DNA of 64,000 bases from Agapanthus africanus. Lineage: Eukaryota > Streptophyta > Magnoliopsida > Asparagales > Amaryllidaceae. Every line of letters begins with the position of its first letter. The first letter of the stretch is position 1. Position numbers and translations under genes: made by a program. Under the pieces are notes generated by a model that saw nothing but the letters and a program-made list of their open reading frames with translations, was not told the origin of the DNA and did no database searches. Location: positions 165,821,911 through 165,885,910 of the forward strand of contig JASDDO010000014.1 of NCBI GenBank assembly GCA_030015575.1, written 5' to 3'. Below are positions 1 through 11,749 of the stretch, piece by piece.

Positions 1-1843
1 GACATCAGAGATGATATACGGGTGCTCAGTGGAGACTGGGTACACTGGACGGACTTGCCGAGAACTCCCAGATGGTATTATACCTCACGTCAGATGGCAG
101 TTCTCTGGTGACACTGGTACAGAGTAGTCTGTTGACCCGAGATCGTCATAGAGTCTTGTGTGGTTCCCACTGTGCTTTGATTTCCATCTTACCACGTCCA
201 AGAGGGCGTGCAAAACGGTGGTTTTTGGGTACAGTCCCGAATCACATGGAGGCAATGAGCGATAGGAGGGGATTCGTCTCTCCCGGTATAGGGAGTTGAT
301 GTTGCGCTGTGTTCGATTGGCTATAACAGGAAATCCCTGGCCAGGGTTGCTGAGATTTACTGGTAAGTGTTACCAGTAGTTTCTCGAATTGTTATAGACC
401 TCATGTCGACACGACTTATCGAGCTATTGGGGTCTGACGTTTACCACCCCTAGGCGAGATATGCGACATATCAGACGACGAGACCGGACTGTACGGTAGT
501 GTTGCTGGTTGGATTCACTGGAGTGTGAGCGGGCTTGCTCGTCGATCTTCTGATCGCTCAATACCCGGGTGGCCGTTACGTTTAGCAGACCGCTTGCGGC
601 TTGTGGGTGCTTGATATGATCATCATCTGCTACCGGCGTATTGACGAGTCTTTAGAGTCCTACACAGAGGTTTCCTGGCTCAAGCAAAACGAAATAGGAG
701 CGCATATGGGATATGTGCGGGACCGAGAATAATGCGTGTATGTGATACCGTATTCTATTCTCGGGATGAATGTATCGAATGGTTGTATGCGATATAACCT
801 AGTTATCGATTCAAGCGTTGATTCGATAAGTCGATACATTGTATACTAGTCGGTTATGTTCGACATGACCGGATCATTGAATCAAGTGTTGATTTAATGA
901 TTTAATGTATAATTATATATTTGATATATTACTTTGCATTAACTAGTATTGGTTCACTTTAAAAGGATTTTCTCACTTGGTTGTACAAGTTGTATATGTG
1001 ATATACTTTTTGTGCAAATGTCTGTATCATGTTTGATGATACATGTTAACTTGGTTAAGTGTAAAGATTAAACCTTGGTTATGTTAATGATTAGGGTTTT
1101 GATTATCTTATTTATTTATTTATTTATTTATTTGTTTTGGAAAAGATAAAGAAAGAATGGTGGCTTTGTTTGTTTGTTTGTTGAAGATTCATGAAGCTTT
1201 GACTTAGTCACCATTCTTGTCTTCATTCTTAACCCTAACCATTTAAACAAACCATGGTCTATTCTCTACACTTAACTAGGGTTTGGTTATGATAAGTATT
1301 CATTCATTTATCCTTTTAATAATAACTTATCATAATATTATCTTCTTCTTCTTCTTCATCTTCAATGAAGAAAGCTTCACTTCATCAATGGTGATTGATG
1401 AAAATGAGTGAGAAATCCAATTCAAAAGTGAACTCACTTCCTATTTCTTCATCCTCTACCTCTTGCCAAGTAGTAGAGTGTGTTTCCTTCACAAGTTTTC
1501 TAGACTTGGTGAAATTGGAGCTTGATCTAGCGATGCCTCGACGTAGATCATCTTCTGCACGTCGTCGATGACCTAGCCCGCTTCTTCTCCGATGAAGCCG
1601 ACGCTAGAGCCCGGAATTGCATTTGGACAGCGGAGAGCACTTCATCACGGAGCCGTGGAGGTGGAGGACCGGATCTACAAAGGTTGTATTTCCGTATTCA
1701 TGTAGTTAAGTGTTAACTAGTTTGTTTTTCGCCTAGACATCTAGCCAACGATCCGTAGTTTAGGGTTTCTCGGCACCGTAAATTTTGAAATTGGCATGGT
1801 TGATGCCTTGTGAGACCTCATTAGGGTGCCTAGGAACCCTACA
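1..1843 (+). repeat. Copia 5' LTR (partial)
   Basis: Matches 8162-10008 and ends CCTACA directly before the primer-binding site. It contains a short TTTA microsatellite near 1107-1134 that is one unit shorter than in the partner LTR, and a CTT-rich tract near 1341-1360. Small open frames such as 72-299 appear in both LTRs and show no protein family. Confidence 0.93.
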
Positions 1844-1844
1844 G

Positions 1845-1856
1845 TGGTATCAGAGC
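1845..1856 (+). other. Copia primer-binding site (initiator-Met tRNA type)
   Basis: TGGTATCAGAGC begins one base after the LTR end. This is the usual primer-binding site complementary to plant initiator methionine tRNA. Confidence 0.9.
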
Positions 1857-4800
1857 CTAGCTAGAGCCTTAGGCGAAGTCTAGACGACATTTGAAACCCG
1901 AACGAACCCGAAACCCTAAAACCCAAGTGCTCTCTGGACTTTTTCTAAAATCTGGGATTTTTCATTATTAAAAATGCTTAAAAAATTCAGCAGGGAATTC
2001 TAAGAATTACGGTGCAATTTTTATTCAATGAACAGTGTAATACGCGGCGGAACCGCGGCCTAAGCCAGCTTAGGCGGCGGTTCCGCGGCTAAAGAATGAC
2101 GTCAGCCTTCCTCCTCTGCACAGTAATTCATAGTTTCTGCAGCTGAGTTTTATGGGTGTTTTTAATAATTATTCAAGAGTTGAATTTTTGGGGTGTTTTA
2201 GAGCTTCGGTGTTTCGACCGGATTATCAAACTTCGTTTTTGTGTATTTCCGGATAAATATTAGAATATGTTAAAAAGTTCGACCGGATATAAATACCCAA
2301 TTTTTCCCCTGTCGGGAAATTTCCAAGTGTTGGATTTTTCCGTAGTTTAAAGACGTTCTAAGTAGTGCAAGTAACGCGATGGACCCTCTAGAAGACAACA
2401 AACCTTAACTCGATTATGTGACCGTCTTGAACTGCCCTTTGAACCTTAGGGTTTGGGGCAGTACGGCGTGCTACATGTGAGGCGTTGGCTTGACCCTTCT
2501 ACGGCTGGACCGTTGGTACTGAGGCACGAACTGAATGTTTTTAGACTTATTTCAAGAGTTGATCTGTTTCGGGAAAACTTGGATGTTTGACTGTTCGATC
2601 GGAAAGTTTAACATTTTCTATTTATCCGGAATGGGATACAATAATTGGAATTCACAAGAAGTTATGAGATAACTGAATGAATGTTATAAACATAGCAGTT
2701 TAGTCTCAGTTGATCGGTTGCCACGGAATTTTGATGTGATCAAAAGTCCGTCGCAATCACGTAGCGTACGCGGATACTCGCCGGGTAAACTTAATAGACA
2801 GCCTCACCCCATAGCCCCGACTAAGTGACTGTAGGAGAACCCCGTCGCCGAAAGCATCCGTTCGGGTGCTCGCGGTAGCGGTGTTCCGCCTTGGTGCACT
2901 TCGTCGACGGCGTCGGGGGTGCAGCCGCCTACTAAAGTTTGCGACGAGCATTCGATCAGGATGTCGGGAATCTTGTTGAATTGCCCGACTTTATATTGAA
3001 AAGTGTTTTCGATTTTGAGACTAAAATGCGGGGTTTATAATTGTTAGGCATGCGATGTCTAAGTAATTCATTTGGTCAGGCATGCGATGTCTGAGGTGGT
3101 TGCGGATTCCAACTGTTGTAGTTTTACACTTTCTTTTCTGTGACCGTAAGTGTAATATGTGATATCGCCGGTTTCGTTGCTATATGTCAACGACAATTGG
3201 GATGCGCATATTTACTTACGTTGATGACATGTGATGTTATGTGTTGCTGGATATGTTATATTGGATCGTCGTCTTTGAATAGCCGGGGGTTTTTTATGTG
3301 AGATGAGTGTTTTTCATTTTCATTCATGTAAAAACTTGTATGTAATATTCTTTTATTGGGGCGCTTCCAGGTTGCGGAAGATGTCACCGTTTGTATATTA
3401 TTTACTTTTCCGCACTAGGATAGACCCAAGGAGGAGAACACAAGTAACCGGGTTCTGGAGTCCAGTGGGAGACCAACTCGAGGAGTCGAGTCCGGGTCTC
3501 CTAACTCCAGAATTGGTAGGGTTGCTTGCCGCTCTCGTAGGGGTCTAGGGGTGTGGGTTTGGCTATTCATCACGACCGTGGAATCCGTGTTTTATACTGG
3601 CTCGTATTGAAAACACGGACGTCCTAGTATATCCAATATTTCATATGATTCTTCTGCTGCGATATCTGTGATGTGATCATGTGGTGTTCTGTGATAGATA
3701 CAGTATATAGTATATATGATATATTATATAGACGTTACTTATGTTTTACACCCGTGCTAGCCCTGCCCCGCTCTGCCGTTAGTTACCTAACCTAACGGTG
3801 CACGAGGGGACATCGAGGCGAATGCGGATGGCATAAGTGTACGTCGTATTTATCTGTGATGTTTAGGTACTTAAATTATGGGACTTCATTAATATGATTA
3901 ATGAAATAAAAGAAACCTAAGATGTTGTAGAATCGAATTTCAAAATAAACAGGTAGCTACAGTTCTTGCTTTGCACAGCGGTATATACGATATATCCTGC
4001 ACCTTATTCGATAAGGAAAGGACCGAGATCCCTTCACCGGGAGTGACTCCTTTAGCAATAACTGGCAGATGCTACACACTCGGTTTGTCTTTTGATAGCT
4101 TTTAAGTGTTTTTGCTTTGCACAGTGATATATATGATATATCCCGCACCTCATTCGACGAGGAAAGGACCGACGATCCCTTCATCGGGAGTGACTCCTTT
4201 AGCAAAACTAGAAAAGCCTCAAAAACACTCCATTTTAAAATCATTTGATTCTACAACGATATCAAGTTCATTACGCAATAGGTTTTCAGAAAAACCTGTC
4301 GTAGCCCTCCGTCATTTCAGATAAATCCTGTTTAGTATTCGTGCTGCGCTTGTTGACCTTGTCAAGGCGCAGTGTGCGGTAGCTAACCAGTATTTATCTG
4401 CTTATGCATATGATGCAGATTGGGTTAGGGTAGTCGTGCGGCCTTGTTGACCTTATCAAGGGTCGTGCGGGTGGGTTTGATTCAATCAAGAAATGACGGG
4501 TTGAACTTGACTTGCGGTCTATGGTTTGTTGACCTTGTCAAGGTCATAGATCGTTCGGGGCAAAATATTATCGGGAATTTCAAGTGTTGAAATTTGCAAT
4601 GAGATTGCATACCTTCTATGAGATAGTTGGATCCCGATACCCGCTGCGAGTAAGAGTTACTCCTGGGAGAGTTTTATACATTACAATTAGCCGATCAAGT
4701 AGGTGTCTAGAAAGTTGTTAACGAGGTTACGCCTCTGGGAAAACGAGGTTTACATTAATTAGGTTCGTGCGAAAGCACGGGGGACCTCCCTCAAAGTACC

Positions 4801-4977
4801 GACATGGCCTGGCTGAAAGATTGACGAACTTGTAGTGTGTAATTAATCCCGGCTAGTCTTTCCTTTTTGGGTTTGAAGGAAGATTTGATAAAAAGCAGTG
4901 GGAGCCATCCTGATTAGATAAAATAATAACCAATCTATTCTTGAAAGAGCGCACGCTGAGTGTTTTCTTCTCTCTCT
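1857..4977 (+). other. Long non-coding leader of the Copia element
   Basis: About 3.1 kb between the primer-binding site and the first recognisable Copia coding sequence. No gag domain is visible; open frames are short and occur on both strands. It holds a GC-rich hairpin (2044-2099), a roughly 95-bp duplication (3966-4060 and 4112-4206), and three copies of a TTGACCTTGTCAAGG-type palindrome (4353-4367, 4447-4461, 4529-4543). Gag has probably been lost or replaced by unrelated sequence. Confidence 0.6.
3966..4206 (+). repeat. Direct duplication of ~95 bp in the Copia leader
   Basis: Two diverged copies, 3966-4060 and 4112-4206, offset by 146 bp. Both read TTGCTTTGCACAG, then a TATA-rich tract, a GGAAAGGACCGA block, and end GAGTGACTCCTTTAGCAA. 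Confidence 0.85.
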
Positions 4978-5280
4978 CTCCTGGTAGCGACCATGTCACG
5001 CCTTAATCAAGATAATAATACGGAATATTGACCGAACCCGCTTGTTATACTGAGCTGGGGAACGTTGGTCCCGCTCCAACTTATAATAGTTATAAGACAG
5101 AGCAGGAAATTGGGGAATACCAGATTTCCCGTGCTGCCCAAACGAAGAGAATGCATGTTGATGCATCATCTTCGGGTGTGTTCATTCTATAGAACTGTTT
5201 CTCAGTGTCCTTTACGTCCTGGGTATATGATACCGGATCAGGATCCCGCATATGTAATATGTTACATGGGCCACAGATAG

Positions 5281-7780
5281 GTAAAGAACTGAGAACGGGT
5301 GATAAGTTTCATGAGGCAGAAAACGGGGCAAGAGTTGCAGCCAAGTCTGTTGGTCACTGTCACCCTGTATTACAAATACATTGATTCTGAACGAATGTTA
5401 TTAGATACCGAACCTGATATACAAAATCATATCTATCTCTTTATTAGTAAAGAAATGATAAAATTTTGTATTGTTGGATAATGTTTTGAACATTTCCTAT
5501 ATCAAAAGTTGATCGGTTCAGGCACGTTATCTAAAAGCATTGATGTTCTAAATCAAACTACAGTTCTTAGTATACAGAACACACAAAAGAGGAAGAGTTC
5601 AGAAATGAACGAATCCTTCTTGAGGCATTGTAGACTAGGTCATATCAATGCGACTCGACTAGCTGAAGTTACATGTAGATGCATATTTAAATCAGTTTGA
5701 ATCTACATCTTGTGAAACTTGCCAGTCATGTCACAAAGATATAATGACACCAGCTCTGTTTATTGAAAACAGAGAAAGAGTTAGTGAACTCTTGGGACTG
5801 ATACATGATGATGTATGTAAGGTCCCCTGTCTACATATGCCAAGACCGGTTCCCTGTACTTTATTACATTCTCTGATGATCTTTCGAGATTCAGACCTAT
5901 GTTCCTGTTGAAACACAAGTCCGAACCTTTTGAGATATTCACAGAATATGATTTAGAAGTAGAGAACCAAATTACGGGTACAAGTATTATGTCCTTTGAT
6001 GTGATCAAGGAGGAGAATACTTGAGCACGGAATTTCTGGACTTTTCTAAAGGAGAATGAGATTCTCTCTCAGCATTACTCCTCCGATACACCATAGCACG
6101 ATGGTATATCGTGGCGGAGCAATCACACCCTATATGATAAGGTGTGCTCTATGATGAGTACTACTGAGTTACCTATTTCCTTTTGGGAGTTGTGCACTTG
6201 AGAAGCTGCATACCAATTGAATAGGGTTCGAATCAGATCACAGCCTACCACTCCATATGAGATATGGTATGGGAAGAGCCCATGTCTTAAGCTAGTTAAG
6301 ATTTGGGGTTGTCCGGCCTATGTCTGAAAAGCAAAATCCGGACAAGCTCGAGGCAAGGTCAGTTATGTAGAACTGGAAATGTTCCAGCTATACAAATTGC
6401 AGCTGATGATTTGATAAAACCAAAGGATTCAATAGTTACCAACGAACCTCAGCCTCTCCGCCGATCTAGTAGGGTTCCTCACACACCTGAGAGATACTTC
6501 GGTTTCTCTATGACAGTGGGAGCGAGGATTGCATCATGAGATGATGACCCAACTAGCTTCGAGCTGGCCATCAGGACTAAGACTCTGTAAGAATGGCTGG
6601 ATGCTTAGCGATCTGAGATGGAATCCATGTACACCAACAAAGTATGGACTTTGGATGCTATATCTGAAGGGTTAAATCTCTATCAGGAGCAAGTACATCT
6701 TGAGAAGATTACTTGGTGTACTTGGAAAAGTTGAGACTTTCAAAGCTAGACTTGTTAAAGCTTTTCGTCATTGACCAGGCGTGGATAATGATGAAACCTT
6801 TTTCCAGTGGCTATGCTTAAGTCCATCCAGATCCTACTTGCCACGGCTACATACCATGACTACGATATCTGGTGGTTGGGTGTCATGACATCTTTTCTAA
6901 ATGATGTTTTAGAAGAGGGCGTCTATAAGTACACAGCCAGAGGGCCTCGTAGACAGTCGGAGCAGCGGAAACGTGTGCAAGATGCTTTATAGGATAAAGC
7001 AGGCATCGCGGAGTTGGAACATCTGTTTTGATGAAATAGTCAAAGAGTTTGACATTATCAAAATGGTAGATGAACCTTGTATATACAAAAAGGTAGTAGG
7101 GAGTATGGTGATGATCCTCGTAGAGTACGTGGATGTCATGCTCTTGATAAGAAAGGAGTTTCTTATGCTACGCTCGATCAATCTCCGTTTATCACAAAGA
7201 TTCTCCGTGTAGGATCAAAATGATACCTCCTAAATCCTAAGTTTTGGATCTATGAGATAGATTTAATTGGATGTTAGGATTCTCACTAGTTGTAGTGAGA
7301 TGATATCAAACGATTCTGGGGAAAATCACTGGAAAGGTTCCAGAGTGATAAAGACGACTGAATGTCAGTCACAGGCATTGTCTTTACCCTCAGTAAAGGG
7401 ACGGTATGTTGGAAGAGTTCCAAGCTAGATACCGTGGCATACTAGACGATAAAGGCAGGATACATCGCTACTTAAGATGCTACCAAAGAGGCTGTTTGGG
7501 TGTATATTGGTTCATGAGATGAACTATGTTCCTCCCATTGTGTGACAATGGAGTTATGGCTTATGCCAAGGAACGCCCGTCCCATCAGTGATCCAGACAT
7601 ATTCTAAGGCAGTATCACCTGATCATGGAGGTGGTTGATCTCCAAGGAGATCGGGGTTAGGAGAGCAGACTCAGAGGACAACACAGCGGATCCACTCACA
7701 AAGGCATGTTCCCAGAGAGAGACTTTTATGGGATGGTTGAGTATGAGATACTACAACCACTGCTACAGATGGCCCTAGTG
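5281..7780 (+). pseudogene. Decayed Copia gag-pol polyprotein
   Basis: Copia pol can be followed only by switching frames. The first recognisable piece is near 5290-5350 (NGARVAAKSVG-like, just upstream of the pre-integrase). The GAG-pre-integrase motif LRHCRLGHIN lies at about 5616-5650. Integrase pieces follow, including TTPYEIWYGK near 6245-6275 and VKIWGCPAYV near 6297-6326. RT follows with VAMLKSIQILLATA near 6810 and MLYRIKQASRSW near 6979. The RT catalytic box reads YVDV instead of YVDD near 7127-7138. RNase H traces lie near 7440-7700. Stops and frameshifts are frequent throughout, so no functional protein can be made. The lineage looks Tork-like, but that is tentative. Confidence 0.85.
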
Positions 7781-7781
7781 C

Positions 7782-7791
7782 AAGTGGGAGA
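7782..7791 (+). other. Copia polypurine tract
   Basis: AAGTGGGAGA lies immediately before the TG start of the 3' LTR, the position and composition of a plus-strand primer. Confidence 0.8.
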
Positions 7792-7792
7792 T

Positions 7793-10008
7793 TGTTAGTT
7801 ATATGTATGCCCTAGAGGCCATTACTATACATAGGATGTATATTGTAGTGGATGCTTGGACATATATAGGGAGGACTTTCTTGCTCAACATGATAGTATG
7901 CTATCTGGTTGATCTTTACCTTAACGTGTACACTGATTGTCTCTCTGTTACATGTTGGTAAAGCCCTTAGGATGTGTACTTGACTACCTGGACTGTGATG
8001 CGGATCATACTAGTGGGGACATGGTAGTCCATAAGTACATCCTTCAAAGTCCCTAGTCGTGGGTGTATCGAGACGGGGCATCGATATACCAGAGTAGACT
8101 AGCGTACACCTTCTCGACCCATACAGATGGGCGATGGATGATCCCATATCCATTGGTGTTTGACATCAGAGATGATATACGGGTGCTCAGTGGAGACTGG
8201 GTACACTGGACGGACTCGCCGAGAACTCCCAGATGGTATTATACCTCACGTCAGATGGCAGTTCTCTGGTGACACTGGTACAGAGTAGTCTGTTGACCCG
8301 AGATCGTCATAGAGTCTTGTGTGGTTCCCACTGTGCTTTGATTTCCATCTTACCACGTCCAAGAGGGCGTGCAAAACGGTGGTTTTTGGGTACAGTCCCG
8401 AATCACATGGAGGCAATGAGCGATAGGAGGGGATTCGTCTCTCCCGGTATAGGGAGTTGATGCTGCGCTGTGTTCGATTGGCTATAACAGGAAATCCCTG
8501 GCCAGGGTTGCTGAGATTTACTGGTAAGTGTTACCAGTAGTTTCTCGAATTGTTATAGACCTCATATCGACACGACTTATCGAGCTATTGGGGTCTGACG
8601 TTTACCACCCCTAGGCGAGATATGCGACATATCAGACGACGAGACCGGACTGTACGGTAGTGTTGCTGGTTGGATTCACTGGAGTGTGAGCGGGCTTGCT
8701 CGTCGATCTTCTGATCGCTCAATACCCGGGTGGCCGTTACGTTTAGCAGACCGCTTGCGGCTTGTGGGTGCTTGATATGATCATCATCTGCTACCGGCGT
8801 ATTGACGAGTCTTTAGAGTCCTACACAGAGGTTTCCTGGCTCAAGCAAAACGAAATAGGAGCGCATATGGGATATGTGCGGGACCGAGAATAATGCGTGT
8901 ATGTGATACCGTATTCTATTCTCGGGATGAATGTATCGAATGGTTGTATGCGATATAACCTAGTTATCGATTCAAGCGTTGATTCGATAAGTCGATACAT
9001 TGTATACTAGTCGGTTATGTTCGACATGACCGGATCATTGAATCAAGTGTTGATTTAATGATTTAATGTATAATTATATATTTGATATATTACTTTGCAT
9101 TAACTAGTATTGGTTCACTTTAAAAGGATTTTCTCACTTGGTTGTACAAGTTGTATATGTGATATACTTTTTGTGCAAATGTCTGTATCATGTTTGATGA
9201 TACATGTTAACTTGGTTAAGTGTAAAGATTAAACCTTGGTTATGTTAATGATTAGGGTTTTGATTATCTTATTTATTTATTTATTTATTTATTTATTTGT
9301 TTTGGAAAAGATAAAGAAAGAATGGTGGCTTTGTTTGTTTGTTTGTTGAAGATTCATGAAGCTTTGACTTAGTCACCATTCTTGTCTTCATTCTTAACCC
9401 TAACCATTTAAACAAACCATGGTCTATTCTCTACACTTAACTAGGGTTTGGTTATGATAAGTATTCATTCATTTATCCTTTTAATAATAACTTATCATAA
9501 TATTATCTTCTTCTTCTTCTTCATCTTCAATGAAGAAAGCTTCACTTCATCAATGGTGATTGATGAAAATGAGTGAGAAATCCAATTCAAAAGTGAACCC
9601 ACTTCCTATTTCTTCATCCTCTACCTCTTGCCAAGTAGTAGAGTGTGTTTCCTTCACAAGTTTTCTAGACTTGGTGAAGTTGGAGCTTGATCTAGCGATG
9701 CCTCGACGTAGATCATCTTCGGCACGTCGTCGATGACCTAGCCCGCTTCTTCTCCGATGAAGCCGACGCTAGAGCCCGGAATTGCATTTGGACAGCGGAG
9801 AGCACTTCATCACGGAGCCGTGGAGGTGGAGGACCGGATCTACAAAGGTTGTATTTCCGTATTCATGTAGTTAAGTGTTAACTAGTTTGTTTTTCGCCTA
9901 GACATCTAGCCAACGATCCGTAGTTTAGGGTTTCTCGGCACCGTAAATTTTGAAATTGGCATGGTTGATGCCTTGTGAGACCTCATTAGGGTGCCTAGGA
10001 ACCCTACA
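7793..10008 (+). repeat. Copia 3' LTR (complete, 2216 bp)
   Basis: Starts TGTTAGTTATATG after the polypurine tract and ends CCTACA. From 8162 on it matches 1-1843, so it supplies the 369 bp missing from the left LTR. No other gene is visible within it. Confidence 0.93.
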
Positions 10009-11389
10009 TAATTAATATCCCAACTGGGAGTAAAATGTGTTACGAAACGGACTTCCAATTCTGAAACCGGATTTCCAGCAGTGAATATTTAAATTGAAAT
10101 GGCCACAACTAGTAAACCTGAAACCCGATTGGCGCGAAACCAATTTTGAAGGATAGATAATTAAACATACTGCATACCCCTTTTGCTTTGTTTTGCTTAA
10201 TTCTGCATGTATGATTTATAGTGAATTACGCAAGTGGTAGGACACTAGCTGATGATATTTATTCATATCGTAATTATTGCATTCTTATCATATCATGTAG
10301 ATGCCATATACATTGGTAACCTAGTGATTGTGTATATTACCCAGTGTTAGATATTAGTGTTTTGATTGTGGCAAGTACGTAGTGTTAAAGTGTGATTGAG
10401 TAATGAAAGCGACACGTACTTGTACACAATCAGCGGACCCGGTTGATGTATTGCATTGTCGATGTCTATGGGGCATATATGAGTATAACTATAACTGGAA
10501 TGGGACGGTTATGGAAGCACTTATATTAGTGTCATAGGTAAGGCGTCAAACGCTGTCCATTTATCTCGAGTACCGGTCGAGACATGCTTGATGGAGATCC
10601 TGTCTCCAGTTCTCGCGTAGACTTGTCATGGACCGACTAGTATTTGGATTCATGGTTGGTATTTGATGTAGACTACGGGGTATGGGGTAGTTTGAGTGTG
10701 AGTTCAACGGAATCTCGGGAGTCCCATTGCCGGCATGTACAGCGATTCTGGGAGTCATATAGGTGATATTACTGATTATTATCGAGCGACTCGGGCCCGT
10801 GTTCCCTTACCCCTGGGGCCCTATCCTTGGGTGGGGGATACTCACGAGTGGTTGCCTCTCACACTTGGACTGACGATAGGCTTAGCGACTTGGATAGTGA
10901 GACTTAGAGACTGATAGATTTAGTGACATGCATTGATTACTGATTCAATATACCTGCCTTACTGTTTACCTGTACTAGCTCCTTCATGCTCATGTCATTA
11001 CTCCATGCTTACTGTTTCATGCTCATCCTCATTGCACATGTTTATATTTGTATTTCTATTTATTGCTTTTGTGTCGCTCTGACAACCTGAGTATGCATGC
11101 TCAGAGTGAGAAGTGGATTTAGCTTGGATCAGGACCTGACGTACCTCGAAGATATTGTGGACATCTAGATCAGCGACTCGGCGCTATCTTTCCTTGATCT
11201 CCATCTGGTTAGTTTTTGTATCTGTTTAATTTAGTGACTGCATTTCTCATTACCCGTGCATTGATTACTGATTACCACGTAAAGCTAGAAGCTGAAGTGT
11301 GACTATGGTAGGATGTTTTCTTGACCGTAGGAGCATGGCTGGCCTTGTCAACCCCTCGTATTCTGTATTTTGGGAAGCGGGGCGTGACA
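10009..11389 (+). repeat. 3' part of a Tekay-type Gypsy LTR, split by the Copia element
   Basis: Ends GGGAAGCGGGGCGTGACA, the same 18-bp terminus as the solo LTR at 28168-31193 (reverse strand) and the two Tekay LTRs at 48080 and 55389. Reading the solo LTR in reverse, the match starts in its middle at the Copia junction (AATATCCCAACTGGGAG against its relative near 29380-29395) and continues to the end, including a GACCGTAGGAGCATGGCTGG block at 11322-11341. The 5' half of this LTR must lie left of the window. Beyond 11389 the sequence switches to the tail of a Tat-type antisense gene. Confidence 0.85.
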
Positions 11390-11530
11390 TCTTCATGCTT
11401 TTTTCTTCTTTTTGTTGCCTCGGGTATTTTGTAGGCCTTCGGGCATTTTTGTAAGGCTGGGGAGCCCACAGTACCCTTGTAAAAGCTTTGACTTTGTGAA
11501 TAAAGATTTTTTTTTTGTTTTCGCAGTAGT
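11390..11530 (+). pseudogene. 3' end of a Tat antisense gene (UTR remnant)
   Basis: Contains the block GCATTTTTGTAAGGCTG followed by GGAGCCCA and AATAAAG, also found at about 32960-33020 just after the antisense ORF of the second Tat copy. The coding part of this copy is not in the window, because the Gypsy LTR ending at 11389 interrupts it. Shared spacing to the AATAAA suggests a real polyadenylation region. Confidence 0.7.
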
Positions 11531-11749
11531 GTTTGTGCTTGTACTTCCTTTTGTTGGTAGACACTTGTATTCGCACAGTACTGCTTTTATGTTAGGCATG
11601 TTCCTCGTGTAGCGATTACTCATCGACTTGAATCTGATCACTTGCCGAGTGTGCGAGGACCGGCGGGAAGACAGTATCTCCATGGCCCCGAAGTCGAAGT
11701 GGAGATCGCTAAGATGTTAATAGACCTTATGCCTCTTGTTGAGTTCATG

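Larger units (their letters stand above)
1..10008 (+). mobile_element. Copia LTR retrotransposon, 5' end cut by window edge
   Basis: Positions 1-1843 repeat at 8162-10008 almost base for base, so they are the two LTRs of one element. The right LTR runs TG to CA from 7793 to 10008 (2216 bp), so about 369 bp of the left LTR lie outside the window. Between them are a primer-binding site, a long non-coding leader, and a decayed Copia gag-pol in the order GAG-pre-integrase, integrase, reverse transcriptase, RNase H. The right flank starts TAATT, the expected TSD, but the left copy is not visible. By homology to 28168-31193, the element sits inside a Gypsy LTR. The LTRs differ at about seven bases plus one tetranucleotide unit, so the insertion is young although its genes are dead. 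Confidence 0.93.

Noticed and set aside
72-299. 75-codon frame duplicated at 8233-8460
   Set aside because: Duplicate of the Copia LTR. No domain, no start context, and identity follows from LTR replication.
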